From contig NZ_BSST01000001.1 in assembly GCF_030161395.1 (NCBI RefSeq), positions 1,240,001-1,304,000 of the forward strand: DNA of 64,000 nt. Reading direction: 5' to 3'. A program made the translations under genes and the position numbers. Below are positions 45,640 through 55,800 of the stretch, in pieces (position 1 is the first letter of the stretch; every line of letters starts with the position of its first letter). The notes under the pieces are model-generated. The model was given only the letters and a program-made list of their open reading frames with translations. It was not told the origin of the DNA and ran no database searches. The stretch is from Thalassotalea insulae (GTDB lineage: Bacteria; Pseudomonadota; Gammaproteobacteria; Enterobacterales; Alteromonadaceae).

Positions 45640-47643
45640 ATGCAACAAAGACTTAGCTTATATTCACCCATTCACTTAATAGCAGCCATATTTTTCGTTT
45701 GCTGGGCGTTTGGCGTTAAAGCCGATACAGATATTGATCATTTGCTTGAACTGTCATTTGAAGAGTTAATGAATATCAAAGTCTCAACTGGCAGCAAATA
45801 TGAACAAAATGTTCAAAATTCTCCGTCACTGATCTCTGTCATAAAGGCACAAGAGATTCAAACCTTTGGTGCCAATAACCTCTACGAGGTATTAGAGCGT
45901 GTCACCAGCTTTTATATGACAGAATCCTTCTTCTACCCACAAAATGTTGTTGCTATTCGCGGCGACTTACAAAGTCATGCCGATAATCATGTACTCATTC
46001 TCATCAATGGCCGCCCATTTCGTGAAAGCTATTCCGGCGGCGTCAACTTTCCTTTCTATAATGCATTTCCGATACAGGCGATTGAAAAAATCGAAATCAT
46101 TCGAGGACCTGGCTCGGTACTTTATGGCACCAATGCCATGTCTGGCGTTATTAATGTCATCACTCGTCAACAAGGAAAAGACAGTAACAAGTTAAGCCTG
46201 ACTAGCGGATCTTTTGCTACCAGCCAATTACAGGGTTTTATAAGCCGCCAGTTAGACGAGTTAGCGATTAATGGCGCTTTTAATCTCTTTAAAGAAGATG
46301 GCTGGCAGTTTGCGTTGTTCGATCAAAATGCGCGTTTTGAAAGTATTGACCGGGGAGAAAAAAACTCGTCAGCCTTTATCGATTTAACCTATCACAACTG
46401 GCGTTGGCAAAATTTATATCTGCGCAGTCAACAAAATTTTATGGGATCGTCGGCTTCCTGGAGCGGTGAGCCCGATTTTCACCATCGTATTATCGATGGC
46501 ATGAGAAGTTATTCATTGATTGAATATAAGCATGAGTTTAGCGAACAACAACAGCTCGAAGCCGCACTTTCATATGGCAGGATGTCATTCGAGCAATATA
46601 ATTATAAAGCCTTTGCCAATGACACCACCTTAGAGCTCACCCATCAATATCAAATCAGCAAAGATCTAACCTGGGTAGGCGGTTTATCTCTTTGGTATCA
46701 GGATGTTGGCTCTACTGGTAAACGCAGCAATGCGCCAGTGAAAAGCTTTAATTCATTGTGGCAAGAAGCCTTTGGCCAATTCAGTTATCACCCTAGTGCT
46801 GAATGGATATTAACTGCAGGTTTGCAAATCAACAAACCAGAGCAAGGTAAGCAAGGATTAACGCCGAGATTAGCAGCAAGCTACGATATAAACGAGCATT
46901 GGACCATTCGTAGCTCATACGCCAAAGCATATCGCGCAGCATTTGGCGTAGAAACTAATTTCGATTTAATATTAAAAAATGATAATGGCAGTATTAGAGG
47001 TGGACTAAGGGGCAATCCTAATCTAAGTCCAGAACGAATATCAAACAAGGAATTGGCGATCAACTATCATAGCAAAAACGCCAAAGTCGAGCTCGCCTGT
47101 TTTCACAGTAAACAATCCGATTTAATCGGCCGTTTACGCGCGTCAGACAATGTGCTGGATTTTGTTAATACCGCCAGTTTGAAAAACTCAGGAATTGAAC
47201 TGACTGGTAACTGGCATCTTAGTAACACCTGGTCATTTAACGTTGCCTATACCCATCAAAAAAATGAATCTGGTGATGGTATTGAAGATCACACCTTAGT
47301 ACCGAACGATATGGTCAAAGCTGGCGTGATTTATCAGGATACTCATTTAACTTTAGGTATTTTTGACAGCTATTTCAGTGCAGCACCCGATGTCAGCATA
47401 CGTAATCCAAACCGTCAGGCGCTAAATCCAAATGCCGACAGCTACCACTTAATGACCGCCAAGCTGCGTTATGATATCAGTCACTGGTTGAATCGCCCTG
47501 AACTTAGTAGCCACCTTGAACTCTATCTCTATAACCTGCTAGATCAAACTATCTATCAACCAGAATTTGTCGGCCGCAATATCAATACTATCCCAGCCAG
47601 AGCACAAAGGAGTGCTTATTTAACGTTAACCATGAATTTCTAA
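45640..47643 (+). CDS. TonB-dependent receptor
   Basis: A 667-residue receptor with a signal peptide (about 1-30, GVKA-DT). It has the mature N-terminal motif 'LLELSFEELMNIKVSTGSK' found in a broad class of TonB receptors. The plug contains 'VVAIRGDLQSHADNHVLILINGRPF' (in parts) and 'IEKIEIIRGPGSVLYGTNAMSGVINVITR', given here as EIIRGPGSVLYGTNAMSG. The barrel ends 'SAYLTLTMNF'. No LacI operator or Fur box was found in the 192-base upstream gap, so its regulation and substrate are unknown. Confidence 0.85.
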   Translation: MQQRLSLYSPIHLIAAIFFVCWAFGVKADTDIDHLLELSFEELMNIKVSTGSKYEQNVQNSPSLISVIKAQEIQTFGANNLYEVLERVTSFYMTESFFYPQNVVAIRGDLQSHADNHVLILINGRPFRESYSGGVNFPFYNAFPIQAIEKIEIIRGPGSVLYGTNAMSGVINVITRQQGKDSNKLSLTSGSFATSQLQGFISRQLDELAINGAFNLFKEDGWQFALFDQNARFESIDRGEKNSSAFIDLTYHNWRWQNLYLRSQQNFMGSSASWSGEPDFHHRIIDGMRSYSLIEYKHEFSEQQQLEAALSYGRMSFEQYNYKAFANDTTLELTHQYQISKDLTWVGGLSLWYQDVGSTGKRSNAPVKSFNSLWQEAFGQFSYHPSAEWILTAGLQINKPEQGKQGLTPRLAASYDINEHWTIRSSYAKAYRAAFGVETNFDLILKNDNGSIRGGLRGNPNLSPERISNKELAINYHSKNAKVELACFHSKQSDLIGRLRASDNVLDFVNTASLKNSGIELTGNWHLSNTWSFNVAYTHQKNESGDGIEDHTLVPNDMVKAGVIYQDTHLTLGIFDSYFSAAPDVSIRNPNRQALNPNADSYHLMTAKLRYDISHWLNRPELSSHLELYLYNLLDQTIYQPEFVGRNINTIPARAQRSAYLTLTMNF

Positions 47644-48051
47644 TAGTACTTTTATGACGATGATAAATTATTAAAAACTTTATAATCAAATAGTTATCTT
47701 TAATCATTTATGAAGTAAGTATCAGAATCGACCAGCCACTGGATGTCAGTGCGCAATTGAATTTCAATATGCGGGAAAAACTATAAAAATACTGCGGAAT
47801 TAATCCGTAATTGCTGTTCGCAAGAGTTAACAAAACGCCAAAATATCACTGATTCAACTAAAAACAATAATCGTATAAAAACTCCTGTCTATAGTTCTTT
47901 CCAGAATAGAATACTTACCAGCGACCAAGAAGTTAGCTTAATGCTATTAGATACCCCCCTAACAATGATCCCTTTATAGGGGTTAAAATATACAAATAGT
48001 CGAGACCATTGGCTACTATTTAACTTTTCTACGTTATACATATCAATAGCT
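47644..48051. other. Intergenic region between a TonB receptor gene and the almG-like gene
   Basis: A+T-rich convergent spacer. A 76-codon frame (47889-48119, minus) overlaps the end of the almG-like gene in another frame and has no recognisable domain, so I do not call it. A weak hairpin CCCCTA/TAGGGG lies near 47957-47983. Nothing else is convincing. Confidence 0.4.
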
Positions 48052-48888
48052 TTACCAATTACGCCAACGCTTATAAGACCAATACCATTGCTCAGGGTAC
48101 TGCTTAATAATTTGTTCAAAGCGTTGATATATTGATGCCATAATATCTTCTACTGATAACGATTCATCATCAGTATTTTCAAACAACGTTTCGACAAATA
48201 CTTTAATATTTTCTTTGGTAGAATATACCGAATAACCTATTAAAATAGGCTTTACAGCCAGTTTAGATAGTAAAGCAACACCCGCTGGTGCCTTAGTTTT
48301 TTGATTAAAAAAATCAACTTCAACCTCATCCCCCCATAAGTCACAATGCAGAGAGATGTAGCCATTGTCTTTGGCACTTTTAATTAATTGCATAAATGCT
48401 TGAGGTGTCTTTTTATTAATTGCAGTCACTCCAACTTTTGCATAAAACAGCAAGCCCTCTTCAACAAAAGTGGGAATATTGGATAAAGTAACAGAGTTGT
48501 TACTTAATATAGCCACCGCAACAGGCACAGCTTCATAGCAACCTAAATGCATAGTAGCAATACATGCACCACCTCCAGACTGAAGTATGGACAATGTCTT
48601 TTCATCACAAAATATTTTGGGTTCTATTTCATCTAACCAAAAGGATTCAGCAACACCAAAAGCACAATTTCCATAGGCGTTAAAAGCAAGCTTTTTAACA
48701 TCTGCCTTATCCATGTCAGGTATTGCTCTTTGAATATTATCTAAAACACGTTGCCTGGTTTTTTTTGAGAAAAAAAGTATCAGTTTTCCTATTTTTGTCA
48801 AAAAATCACGCCTTTTTTCTCGTGATATTTTCCTTAACAAATAAAATAAAAATACTAATGATTTGGTCTTAAATTGTTGTTTTTTCAT
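48052..48888 (-). CDS. LpxL/HtrB-superfamily transferase, AlmG-like
   Basis: A 278-residue protein of the lysophospholipid/lipid A acyltransferase fold. The catalytic HX4E motif is intact at His114-Glu119 ('MHLGCYE'), with 'SLHCDLWGDEVEVDFF' resembling the second LpxL block and 'PEQWYWSYKRWRNW' closely matching the 'PEQYLWLHRRFK' type C-terminus of LpxL. The ATG at 48888 lies inside the carrier-protein gene (20-base overlap). An upstream frame to 48954 adds 22 residues but would overlap more. As the third gene after an adenylation enzyme and carrier protein, it would transfer an aminoacyl group, as AlmG does to lipid A. Confidence 0.78.
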   Translation of the reverse strand: MKKQQFKTKSLVFLFYLLRKISREKRRDFLTKIGKLILFFSKKTRQRVLDNIQRAIPDMDKADVKKLAFNAYGNCAFGVAESFWLDEIEPKIFCDEKTLSILQSGGGACIATMHLGCYEAVPVAVAILSNNSVTLSNIPTFVEEGLLFYAKVGVTAINKKTPQAFMQLIKSAKDNGYISLHCDLWGDEVEVDFFNQKTKAPAGVALLSKLAVKPILIGYSVYSTKENIKVFVETLFENTDDESLSVEDIMASIYQRFEQIIKQYPEQWYWSYKRWRNW

Positions 48889-49108
48889 TTTGTTGCTCAA
48901 CCCAAGTAGAAAATTGACCGACAGTACCAATATTGTTCGCCATAACTTGTTCAATCGGTAACTGGAGATTAAATTTTTGCTCCAACTCTAAAATGAGCAA
49001 CATAAAGTCAAATGACTTTATTCGAGAAAATAAATCACTGCTTAAATGAATAAAACTCTCGCCTGATTTTTCTTTAACAAAGTTAATGATTTCTTGCTGT
49101 ATTAACAT
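48869..49108 (-). CDS. Acyl/aminoacyl carrier protein, AlmF-like
   Basis: A 79-residue carrier protein. The phosphopantetheine-attachment serine is probably Ser32 in 'RIKSFDFMLLILELEQKF', a divergent form of the DSL motif lacking the preceding Asp, and the flanking helices match ACP helix II ('LLILELEQKFNLQLP'). It would be loaded with an amino acid by the adjacent adenylation enzyme (10 bases between) and unloaded by the overlapping LpxL-like transferase. No phosphopantetheinyl transferase gene is nearby, so a general one must act. Confidence 0.78.
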   Translation of the reverse strand: MLIQQEIINFVKEKSGESFIHLSSDLFSRIKSFDFMLLILELEQKFNLQLPIEQVMANNIGTVGQFSTWVEQQNEKTTI

Positions 49109-49118
49109 AATTACTTCC

Positions 49119-50684
49119 TTAATTGGCTTTACTCAGCATTTTTAGATCAACCTTCCCATTGGCATTACGCGGTAAATACTCATAACAATTAAACGCGTCA
49201 GGAACCATATACTGTGGAAGTTGTGAAAGGCAGAATTTGCGCAGTACTTGTTTATTAATTGCAATCGAACTTTCAATATGCGCAACTATTTGAGTTTGTT
49301 GATTAAAATCATCAATAATGGCTTTAACTGTGCACCAAGTTATGCTTGGACTATAACTTAAGATACAAGCTTCAATATCAGCAGCCTCGACTCGATGCCC
49401 AGCCACTTTGAATTGATGATCATTGCGGCCATGAAAAACTAAGCAGCCATTTTCATCATAATAGACAATATCTCCCGTGCGATAAAAATAGCTTTGCAAA
49501 AAGTCAACGCCTTCAAGCACGGTAAAACATTCCGCTGTTTTTTTATCATCCTTCCAGTAACCCTCTACTATTTGATCACCTGCTAAGAAGAGCTCTGCCA
49601 GTATATTCGGCTGGTTTACTTGTTTGCCATCTTTAATCAAAATTGCCGTTAAGCCAGGTAAAGCTTTACCAATTGGTACCGAACTCGACCTTGGCAAATC
49701 AGCAATGTTTATCTCATAAAAGGTGCTACTTATTGTGAATTCCGTTGGCCCATAAAGATTGAACACTCGGCTATTACTCGCACACATCTGCCATTTTTTC
49801 ACTTGATTGGTAAGTAGCTTTTCACCGCCAAAACAACAAATTCTAAGGCTAGGTAAAGCGTTAGGCGTAAGTAAACCAAACTTATCAATAAAAGATAAAA
49901 TAGATGCAACGGCTGAGAATACTGTTAACTGATGTTTTCTAATGAAGGATGTAGGACAAAATAATTGCTCAGCTGGAATAACATACAGCGCTGCTCCCTT
50001 TGACCAACAACTGAATAAATCGTGTACAGATAAATCGAAGGATAACTCAAAAAATTGCCCTACCTTGTCAGTTGATTCAATACCAAGTAAATCATTTATA
50101 CGCGCAATATAGTTAATGACATTTTGCTGACTTACGGCTATCCCTTTTGGCGTACCTGTACTGCCAGATGTAAACAGTATATAAGCATATTTTGACTGCG
50201 TTATAGAATCGGTAAGCGTAGATTGTTTAATTAGGCCATCAATTTCGTTAATCACTAAGCTTCTGTGTTTTACAAGTTTTTTTAACCAAATAGGATTGTC
50301 CTCGCCAAGGTAAATAACCGTTAATGAGGAGCTTAGCTTTGCTAAAAGTTCAGATGGGTTTTCACCTTCTGCGATAAGGATCAACTGACAATCTATCTGC
50401 TCTAATATCGCTTGATTACGATGCGTAGGTTGTTTGTTATTCAATGGTACATAAGTTTGTTTTACCGCTAAAACTGACAATATCCCTGCATACATTTGCC
50501 ATTGTTTTCCACCATAAATTGCAACAGGAAAGTTTCGTTCATTACACGCTTGAATTACTCTCGACCACTTTTGAATTAACACGTCTAGTTGTTGATAAGT
50601 AAAACTTCTCTTGTCGGTCGACAATGCAGTATTGCTTGGAAAAAGTTCGACTGATTTTAAGAATGTCTCTTGATAAAGGTTCAT
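49119..50684 (-). CDS. Stand-alone amino acid adenylation enzyme, AlmE/DltA-like
   Basis: A 521-residue adenylate-forming enzyme. Core motifs: A3 FTSGSTGTPKG (171-181), A4 'SFDLSVHDLF' with Asp217 at the position that holds the amino group of amino acid substrates, A5 NLYGPTEFT (309-317), A7 YRTGD (401-405), A8 from GRNDHQFKVAGHRVE (419-433), and A10 Lys511. It lacks condensation and carrier domains, and the separate carrier gene follows at 10 bases. The order adenylation-carrier-LpxL-like is that of V. cholerae almEFG (glycine on lipid A). The amino acid here is not predictable by eye. Base composition of the cassette looks more A+T-rich than its neighbours. Confidence 0.82.
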   Translation of the reverse strand: MNLYQETFLKSVELFPSNTALSTDKRSFTYQQLDVLIQKWSRVIQACNERNFPVAIYGGKQWQMYAGILSVLAVKQTYVPLNNKQPTHRNQAILEQIDCQLILIAEGENPSELLAKLSSSLTVIYLGEDNPIWLKKLVKHRSLVINEIDGLIKQSTLTDSITQSKYAYILFTSGSTGTPKGIAVSQQNVINYIARINDLLGIESTDKVGQFFELSFDLSVHDLFSCWSKGAALYVIPAEQLFCPTSFIRKHQLTVFSAVASILSFIDKFGLLTPNALPSLRICCFGGEKLLTNQVKKWQMCASNSRVFNLYGPTEFTISSTFYEINIADLPRSSSVPIGKALPGLTAILIKDGKQVNQPNILAELFLAGDQIVEGYWKDDKKTAECFTVLEGVDFLQSYFYRTGDIVYYDENGCLVFHGRNDHQFKVAGHRVEAADIEACILSYSPSITWCTVKAIIDDFNQQTQIVAHIESSIAINKQVLRKFCLSQLPQYMVPDAFNCYEYLPRNANGKVDLKMLSKAN

Positions 50685-50691
50685 TTTTACG

Positions 50692-50719
50692 CATCTTAAT
50701 TAAAAAAATGCATCTTAAG
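50692..50719. repeat. Two direct repeats in the almE-like 5' leader
   Basis: The 9-mer GCATCTTAA occurs at 50692-50700 and 50711-50719 (TTAAGATGC on the coding strand), 19 bases apart, just before the start codon of the adenylation gene. It could be a regulator half-site pair, or the proximal copy may act in ribosome binding. Confidence 0.4.
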
Positions 50720-51055
50720 CTTCCAATGTTTACTATTCAGCTAGGTTTTTGTATTGATTATGTAAATATGTGTAAGAGCTAATCGAAGAAAGGCGTTGTG
50801 CCTATGTTATTATGAGTCAATGACAGCAAGCGCCATCCAACACCGGTTTCATTGCTGTAGACAGAACAATCGGCGAGCAAAAATGCCATATAAGTCGCTG
50901 TAATTTTATTTTTAGCGCAAACTCATCATTAGGTGTGCTTGTGTCGCTCACAAAGTCAATTCGCTCAATAGTCATCAATGTCAGGCATAACACGATAGAA
51001 TTGGAACGTTTTGACTTACCTTACCGTTAAATGACAAGAAGCAAAATCATACGAC
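50720..51055. other. Intergenic region upstream of the almE-like gene
   Basis: About 340 bases holding the likely promoter of the adenylation-carrier-transferase cassette. A 53-codon open frame (50817-50975, minus strand, ATG at 50975) has no good ribosome-binding site and no recognised domain; it might be a gene relic. No RNA gene was recognised. Confidence 0.35.
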
Positions 51056-51085
51056 CCCGCTCAAAGCGCACCAACATTGAGCGGG
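51056..51085. other. Hairpin after the PhoH-like gene
   Basis: A 9-bp perfect stem CCCGCTCAA/TTGAGCGGG with a 12-base loop, 8 bases from the PhoH-like stop. The T-rich side (TTAATTTTT) is on the plus strand, opposite to what a terminator of the minus-strand gene needs. It may still end transcription or protect the 3' end. Confidence 0.45.
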
Positions 51086-51092
51086 TTAATTT

Positions 51093-52472
51093 TTATAAAT
51101 TTTCTTCAGCAAACGATGCTAATCGACTTCTGACCACACCATTGAGATTTATCGTGCTACTACCAGGAAAATCTTTAAATCGTTCAACAATATAGGTTAA
51201 ACCTGAGGTTAAAGCGGTTAAATAGTTACTATCAATTTGTGCCAAATTACCTGAACACACTATTTTAGTACCTTCGCCGCAGCGGGTAATAATGGTTTTA
51301 AGCTGAGACGCCGTTAAGTTTTGACATTCATCGAGTAAAACCAGCGCATTTTGAATACTGCGACCACGCATAAAATTAACCGATTTAAACTGAATATTCG
51401 CCTTATCCATAATGTAATTCAGGCTGCCATCCATATTTTCATCCTGTTTATGCAACACTTCCAGAGAATCAGTTATCGCTGCAAGCCATGGCGCCATTTT
51501 CTCTTCTTCAGTGCCCGGCAGAAAACCAATCGATTCTGCAATTTCTGGCGTACTGCGCGTAACGATAACCTTATCATACAAACCACGCTCAACGACTTGC
51601 TCCAGCGCTGACGCCAATGCTAATAGCGTTTTACCACAACCAGCAGGACCGGTGAGGATCACCAAATCTATGGTCGGATCGAGCAAGGCATCCATTGCCA
51701 TACCTTGATAAATATTTTTCGGATGAATTCCCCAAGCTTGCTTAGCCATTAATCGCTCACGACTTAAATCTGCTATTGCTAAGTTTTCGTCATCCCAACC
51801 AATAATCTTGCCGGCAAAATGCTCACCTTCATCAAGCAAATACTCGTTCATATAAGCATTAGGCAAGATATCTTTTTTAATATAATGGGTGGTGTTTCGA
51901 CCTTCACTTTCGCTTTCACAATTCTTTACATGCTGCCAAAAGTCACCCGAGAACTGATGATAACCTTTCGTTAAAAACTGAATATCGTCAATCAGCTGAT
52001 CGGTACGATAATCTTCAACATGGTTTAACCCCGCGCCTTTAGCCTTTAAGCGCATATTGATGTCTTTGGTGACTAACACCACTTTGCGGTCTTTGCGGGT
52101 ATTTTGAATATGGATAGCGGTATTAATGATGCGGTTATCATTTTCATTAAACGATAATTTTCCCGCCGTTTGATCTAAGGTGTAATCATTAAAAATAGAT
52201 AAACAACCAACACCTGAAGCTCCTTCTTTTGTCGGCAAGGGTACGCCTGCTAACACCTGTTCTGGCGTCGCGTTTGCTAATGCATCTTCTAATGCTCTAA
52301 TGGCAACACGAGCGTCTCTGCTAACGTCTTTATGTCGGTCTTTAATTGAGTCTAGTTCTTCTAAAACTGTCATCGGGACAACAACGTCGTGTTCTTGGAA
52401 AGATAAAAATGCAAAGGGTTCGTGCAGGAGGATATTGGTATCTAAAATATAAATGGTTTTTTCTTCAGTCAT
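51093..52472 (-). CDS. PhoH-like protein with N-terminal PIN domain
   Basis: A 459-residue protein. The PIN nuclease-like domain (about 1-150) starts 'IYILDTNILLHEP' with the first acidic residue and has further acidic positions ('VVVPMTVLEELD', 'NDNRIINTA'). The PhoH ATPase (about 240-450) has Walker A 'LTGPAGCGKTLLALA', Walker B 'ALVLLDECQNLT' and 'RCGEGTKIVCSGN'. Such PhoH2-type proteins combine RNA cleavage with helicase-like ATPase activity in mycobacteria; the role in gammaproteobacteria is not settled. It is monocistronic, with 380 bases upstream. Confidence 0.9.
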   Translation of the reverse strand: MTEEKTIYILDTNILLHEPFAFLSFQEHDVVVPMTVLEELDSIKDRHKDVSRDARVAIRALEDALANATPEQVLAGVPLPTKEGASGVGCLSIFNDYTLDQTAGKLSFNENDNRIINTAIHIQNTRKDRKVVLVTKDINMRLKAKGAGLNHVEDYRTDQLIDDIQFLTKGYHQFSGDFWQHVKNCESESEGRNTTHYIKKDILPNAYMNEYLLDEGEHFAGKIIGWDDENLAIADLSRERLMAKQAWGIHPKNIYQGMAMDALLDPTIDLVILTGPAGCGKTLLALASALEQVVERGLYDKVIVTRSTPEIAESIGFLPGTEEEKMAPWLAAITDSLEVLHKQDENMDGSLNYIMDKANIQFKSVNFMRGRSIQNALVLLDECQNLTASQLKTIITRCGEGTKIVCSGNLAQIDSNYLTALTSGLTYIVERFKDFPGSSTINLNGVVRSRLASFAEENL

Positions 52473-52795
52473 ATAAAGTTCCCTAACTTATCGATAAACA
52501 ATAGGTCAATCAATTGGCAACCTTTAGCACTAAAGTACGCGGCTTTAGTTAAGAACATCAGCTGACAAAATGATCAACAATCATTTTTGTAGCAATAACC
52601 TCCTTGAATATAACTCGTGAGCCATTCTTACTGAGACGCATCTCCACTGTGACAGTTTATGCACTTTGTTGCAAGCAGCTTTTTCTTACAATTAGCAAAA
52701 CCTGCTTCAGCGAAAAATATAGTGTTTAAAATAATTTTGAGTATCAGGAGATAGCAAAATAAAAGTCGATAATTTGGGAATTTTTGCTGATAAAT
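52473..52795. other. Intergenic region upstream of the PhoH-like gene
   Basis: About 320 bases containing presumably the PhoH-like promoter. I see no reading frame, RNA gene or clear operator. Confidence 0.4.
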
Positions 52796-52797
52796 AC

Positions 52798-52831
52798 AAA
52801 AAACCAGCGCCTAAACACAGCACTGGTTTTT
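52798..52831 (-). terminator. Rho-independent terminator of the RND efflux operon
   Basis: Stem AAAACCAG/CTGGTTTT (52800-52807 and 52823-52830), extended by imperfect pairs. It is flanked by A-rich and T-rich runs, so it can act on both strands; on the minus strand it follows the pump gene stop by 25 bases. Confidence 0.8.
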
Positions 52832-52855
52832 GTTCATTTATAGTTTTATCTGTGC

Positions 52856-55800
52856 TTAGTTAGAACTTGCCTCACTCATCTGCTCAAAAGCTGCAGATGG
52901 TATACTTTTCTTCCGCCTAAACAGTTGTTTGATATCTTCAATAATAATATACAAAGCAGGAATAAAGACTAATGTCACTATTGTCGCAAACAATACACCA
53001 AACGCTAAAGATACCGCCATAGGAATGACTATTTGTGCTTGCATACTAGTTTCAAAAAAGATGATGGGCACTAAACCAATGAAAGTGGTAAGAGAGGTTA
53101 ACAAAATAGCCCTAAATCTTTTGGTACCGGCAAAAACTACCGCTTCTTTTAGCGGGATCCCTGATTTTCGTGAATTATTCACATAATCAACCATCACTAA
53201 AGAATCATTAATAACAACGCCAGCTGCCGCAATAATGCCAAACAACGACAGAGCATTTAAATCCATCCCTAAGAGTAAGTGTCCAAAGGTGGAGCCTATA
53301 ATGCCAAAAGGGATCACTGTCATAATAATTACAGGTTGCGAATAAGACCTTAATGGAATGGCTAACAATGAATAGATAACCATAAGAGAAATAACAAAAC
53401 CTTTTAGTTGCTCCCAGAAACTATCGAGTTCTTCCTGAATACGCCCTGATATTTCACTTTGCACCAATGGATACTGTCTCAATAACTCAGGAATGAAGTT
53501 ATCACGAATATCCTTTGCCACTTTAAACGGTTCGACTTGATCAGCATCCACTTTTGCCCAAACATTGATGGTTCTATTACCATTTTCACGGCGAATACGT
53601 GTCACCCCATCAGTTAAAACTATCTCTGCTAATTCAGATAAAGGTAGCTCAGCACCATTTGACGCCTGGATCATAACATCATCGACATGACCAATAGAGC
53701 TACGTTGCTCCAATGGGTAACGCACCATGACTTTCACTTCTTCTGTATCACGCAAAATACGTTGTGCTTCCAAGCCATAAAAACTATTACCCACTTGAGA
53801 TGCGATATCTGCCAATGACAAGCCTAAACTATAAGCCAATGGTTTCAGGGTGAACTGAACCTCTTTCGCGCTGGTTTGACGTGAATCGTTTACGTCACTT
53901 ACGCCTTTAAGTGAGTTCAACTTTTCTTTTAACGCTTTTGACGCTGCTAATAATTGCGCATCATCCTTACTTTCTAGCCTAAATGCTACGTCACCATCTT
54001 CTCGACCACCGCCAAATAAGTTGTCATCGATTGAGAATGACTTAACACCTGGCATATTAGGGATCGCTTTGCGCCACCGTTCGGCTAATTCAAAAGTATT
54101 CATAGGTCGCAATTCAGGGTCAACCAACTTAACCGTCATCCCTGCTCTCGTTCGTCCTTCCAAACGAACAGCCATATTGGCAATCATTTTGTTGCCATAT
54201 TCTGTTTCGATATCTTTATCTACTGCATACAATATCTGTTGAATACGTAAAATGGTCTTTAAAGTCGTTTGCTCCGCTGCATCTACATTCATTTCAACAT
54301 TGATATTAGGAAAGTCATGTGGAATTTTAGGCTGTCCAACAAATTTAACGAACTCACCTCTGACTAAGCCAGCACTTAACAAAATAATTGAGATGAAAAA
54401 TGTCAGTACACCGTACCGATAATCCAAAAATTTAGTCAACGCTGGGCGATATATCCCCTCAATAAAACCTTTTAAAAATTCATCAACCTTTTTACGTAAC
54501 CTATCGAATGGGTTTTTAGGGTTAAACACTTTAACCTTCATATGAGCTAAATGCGCAGGAAGAATAAGTTTTGATTCTATTAGTGAGAAAATTAGACATA
54601 AAATCACCACAAAACCTATCGATTTATTAAAGGCAGACGACGGGCCGTCCCCTAAGATAAAGGGGACAAAGGCAGCAATAGTTGTTAATATTCCGAAGGT
54701 TGCCGGCATAGCAACACGCTTCACTCCACGAATGACACTTTCGGTACTATGACCTTTTGCTTCAACTTCATCATGAGCACTTTCCCCCATTACAATGGCA
54801 TCATCTACCACAATTCCCAATACCATAATAAAGGCAAACAAACTGGTAATATTGATAGTGACGTTAATAAATTCCATCGGCATAAATAAAAGAGTACCTA
54901 AGAAACATACGGGCAAGCCCATCATCACCCAAAACGCTAAACGAACTCTTAAGAATATCGCCATAATGAGAAACACAAGTACTGCACCGCTCACCATGTT
55001 ACTCAACATCATATCCAAGCGACCTTCAAGGTAATAAGTAAAATCAACCCATGGCGTTAATTTCACCCCTTTAGGAAGGTCTTGAGATTTTCGCTCAACA
55101 TAACTTTTTACAACGGTTGCTACATCAGTGATACTTTGGTTATCTGTAGCACTAATAGTGAAGCCTACCGCATTTTCACCATTAAATTTAGAGTATTGTA
55201 GTCCTTCCTGAAAACCATCAATAACCGTTGCCAATTCACCGAGCAAAACTTTAGTACCATCCGCTAAGGTAAGCACAGGGATCTGCTCAAACTCATGTCC
55301 TCGATATGCTTGATTTTCTACTCGTAAATTAATGTAACCGTTAGCAGCTCTAATTTGCCCGGCAGACATATTACGAGATTGGCTCCGAATAGCTCTTGCT
55401 ACATCATTAAAACTTAAACCATATTCACGTAATTTATCTTTACTTACTTCAACAGAAATCTCATAACCTAAGCCACTATGAAACTCTGAAATGTTCACCG
55501 ACGGCAATTGTTGGATTTCATCATGAATTTTACGACCTAACTCTTTCAGTTCAGCATAGGATAAGTCGCCATACAGCGACATTTCCAACACTCGCTGCTT
55601 AATTTTAATCCGTTCTACTTTAGGGCGCTCCATACCGTCAGGAAAGCTTGGAATTGAATCGATTGCCGATTTAACTTCATCTAAAACCACTTGAGGGTCG
55701 TAAGCTTCATCAACTCGAAAATACCCTGATGAGAAGTTACGATTAGAATAAGTAATAACCCGCTCTAAGCCTTGAATGGTCTCTAAGGCCTCTTCAATTT

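Noticed and set aside
47889..48119. 76-codon minus-strand frame at the end of the almG-like gene
   Set aside because: It overlaps the almG-like gene in another frame, has no recognisable domain and no good ribosome-binding site.
50817..50975. 53-codon minus-strand frame upstream of the almE-like gene
   Set aside because: No ribosome-binding site or known domain; could be a relic, but frame length alone is not enough to call a gene.
51056..51085. Intrinsic terminator of the PhoH-like gene
   Set aside because: The hairpin is strong, but its T-tract is on the plus strand, the wrong side for this minus-strand gene.
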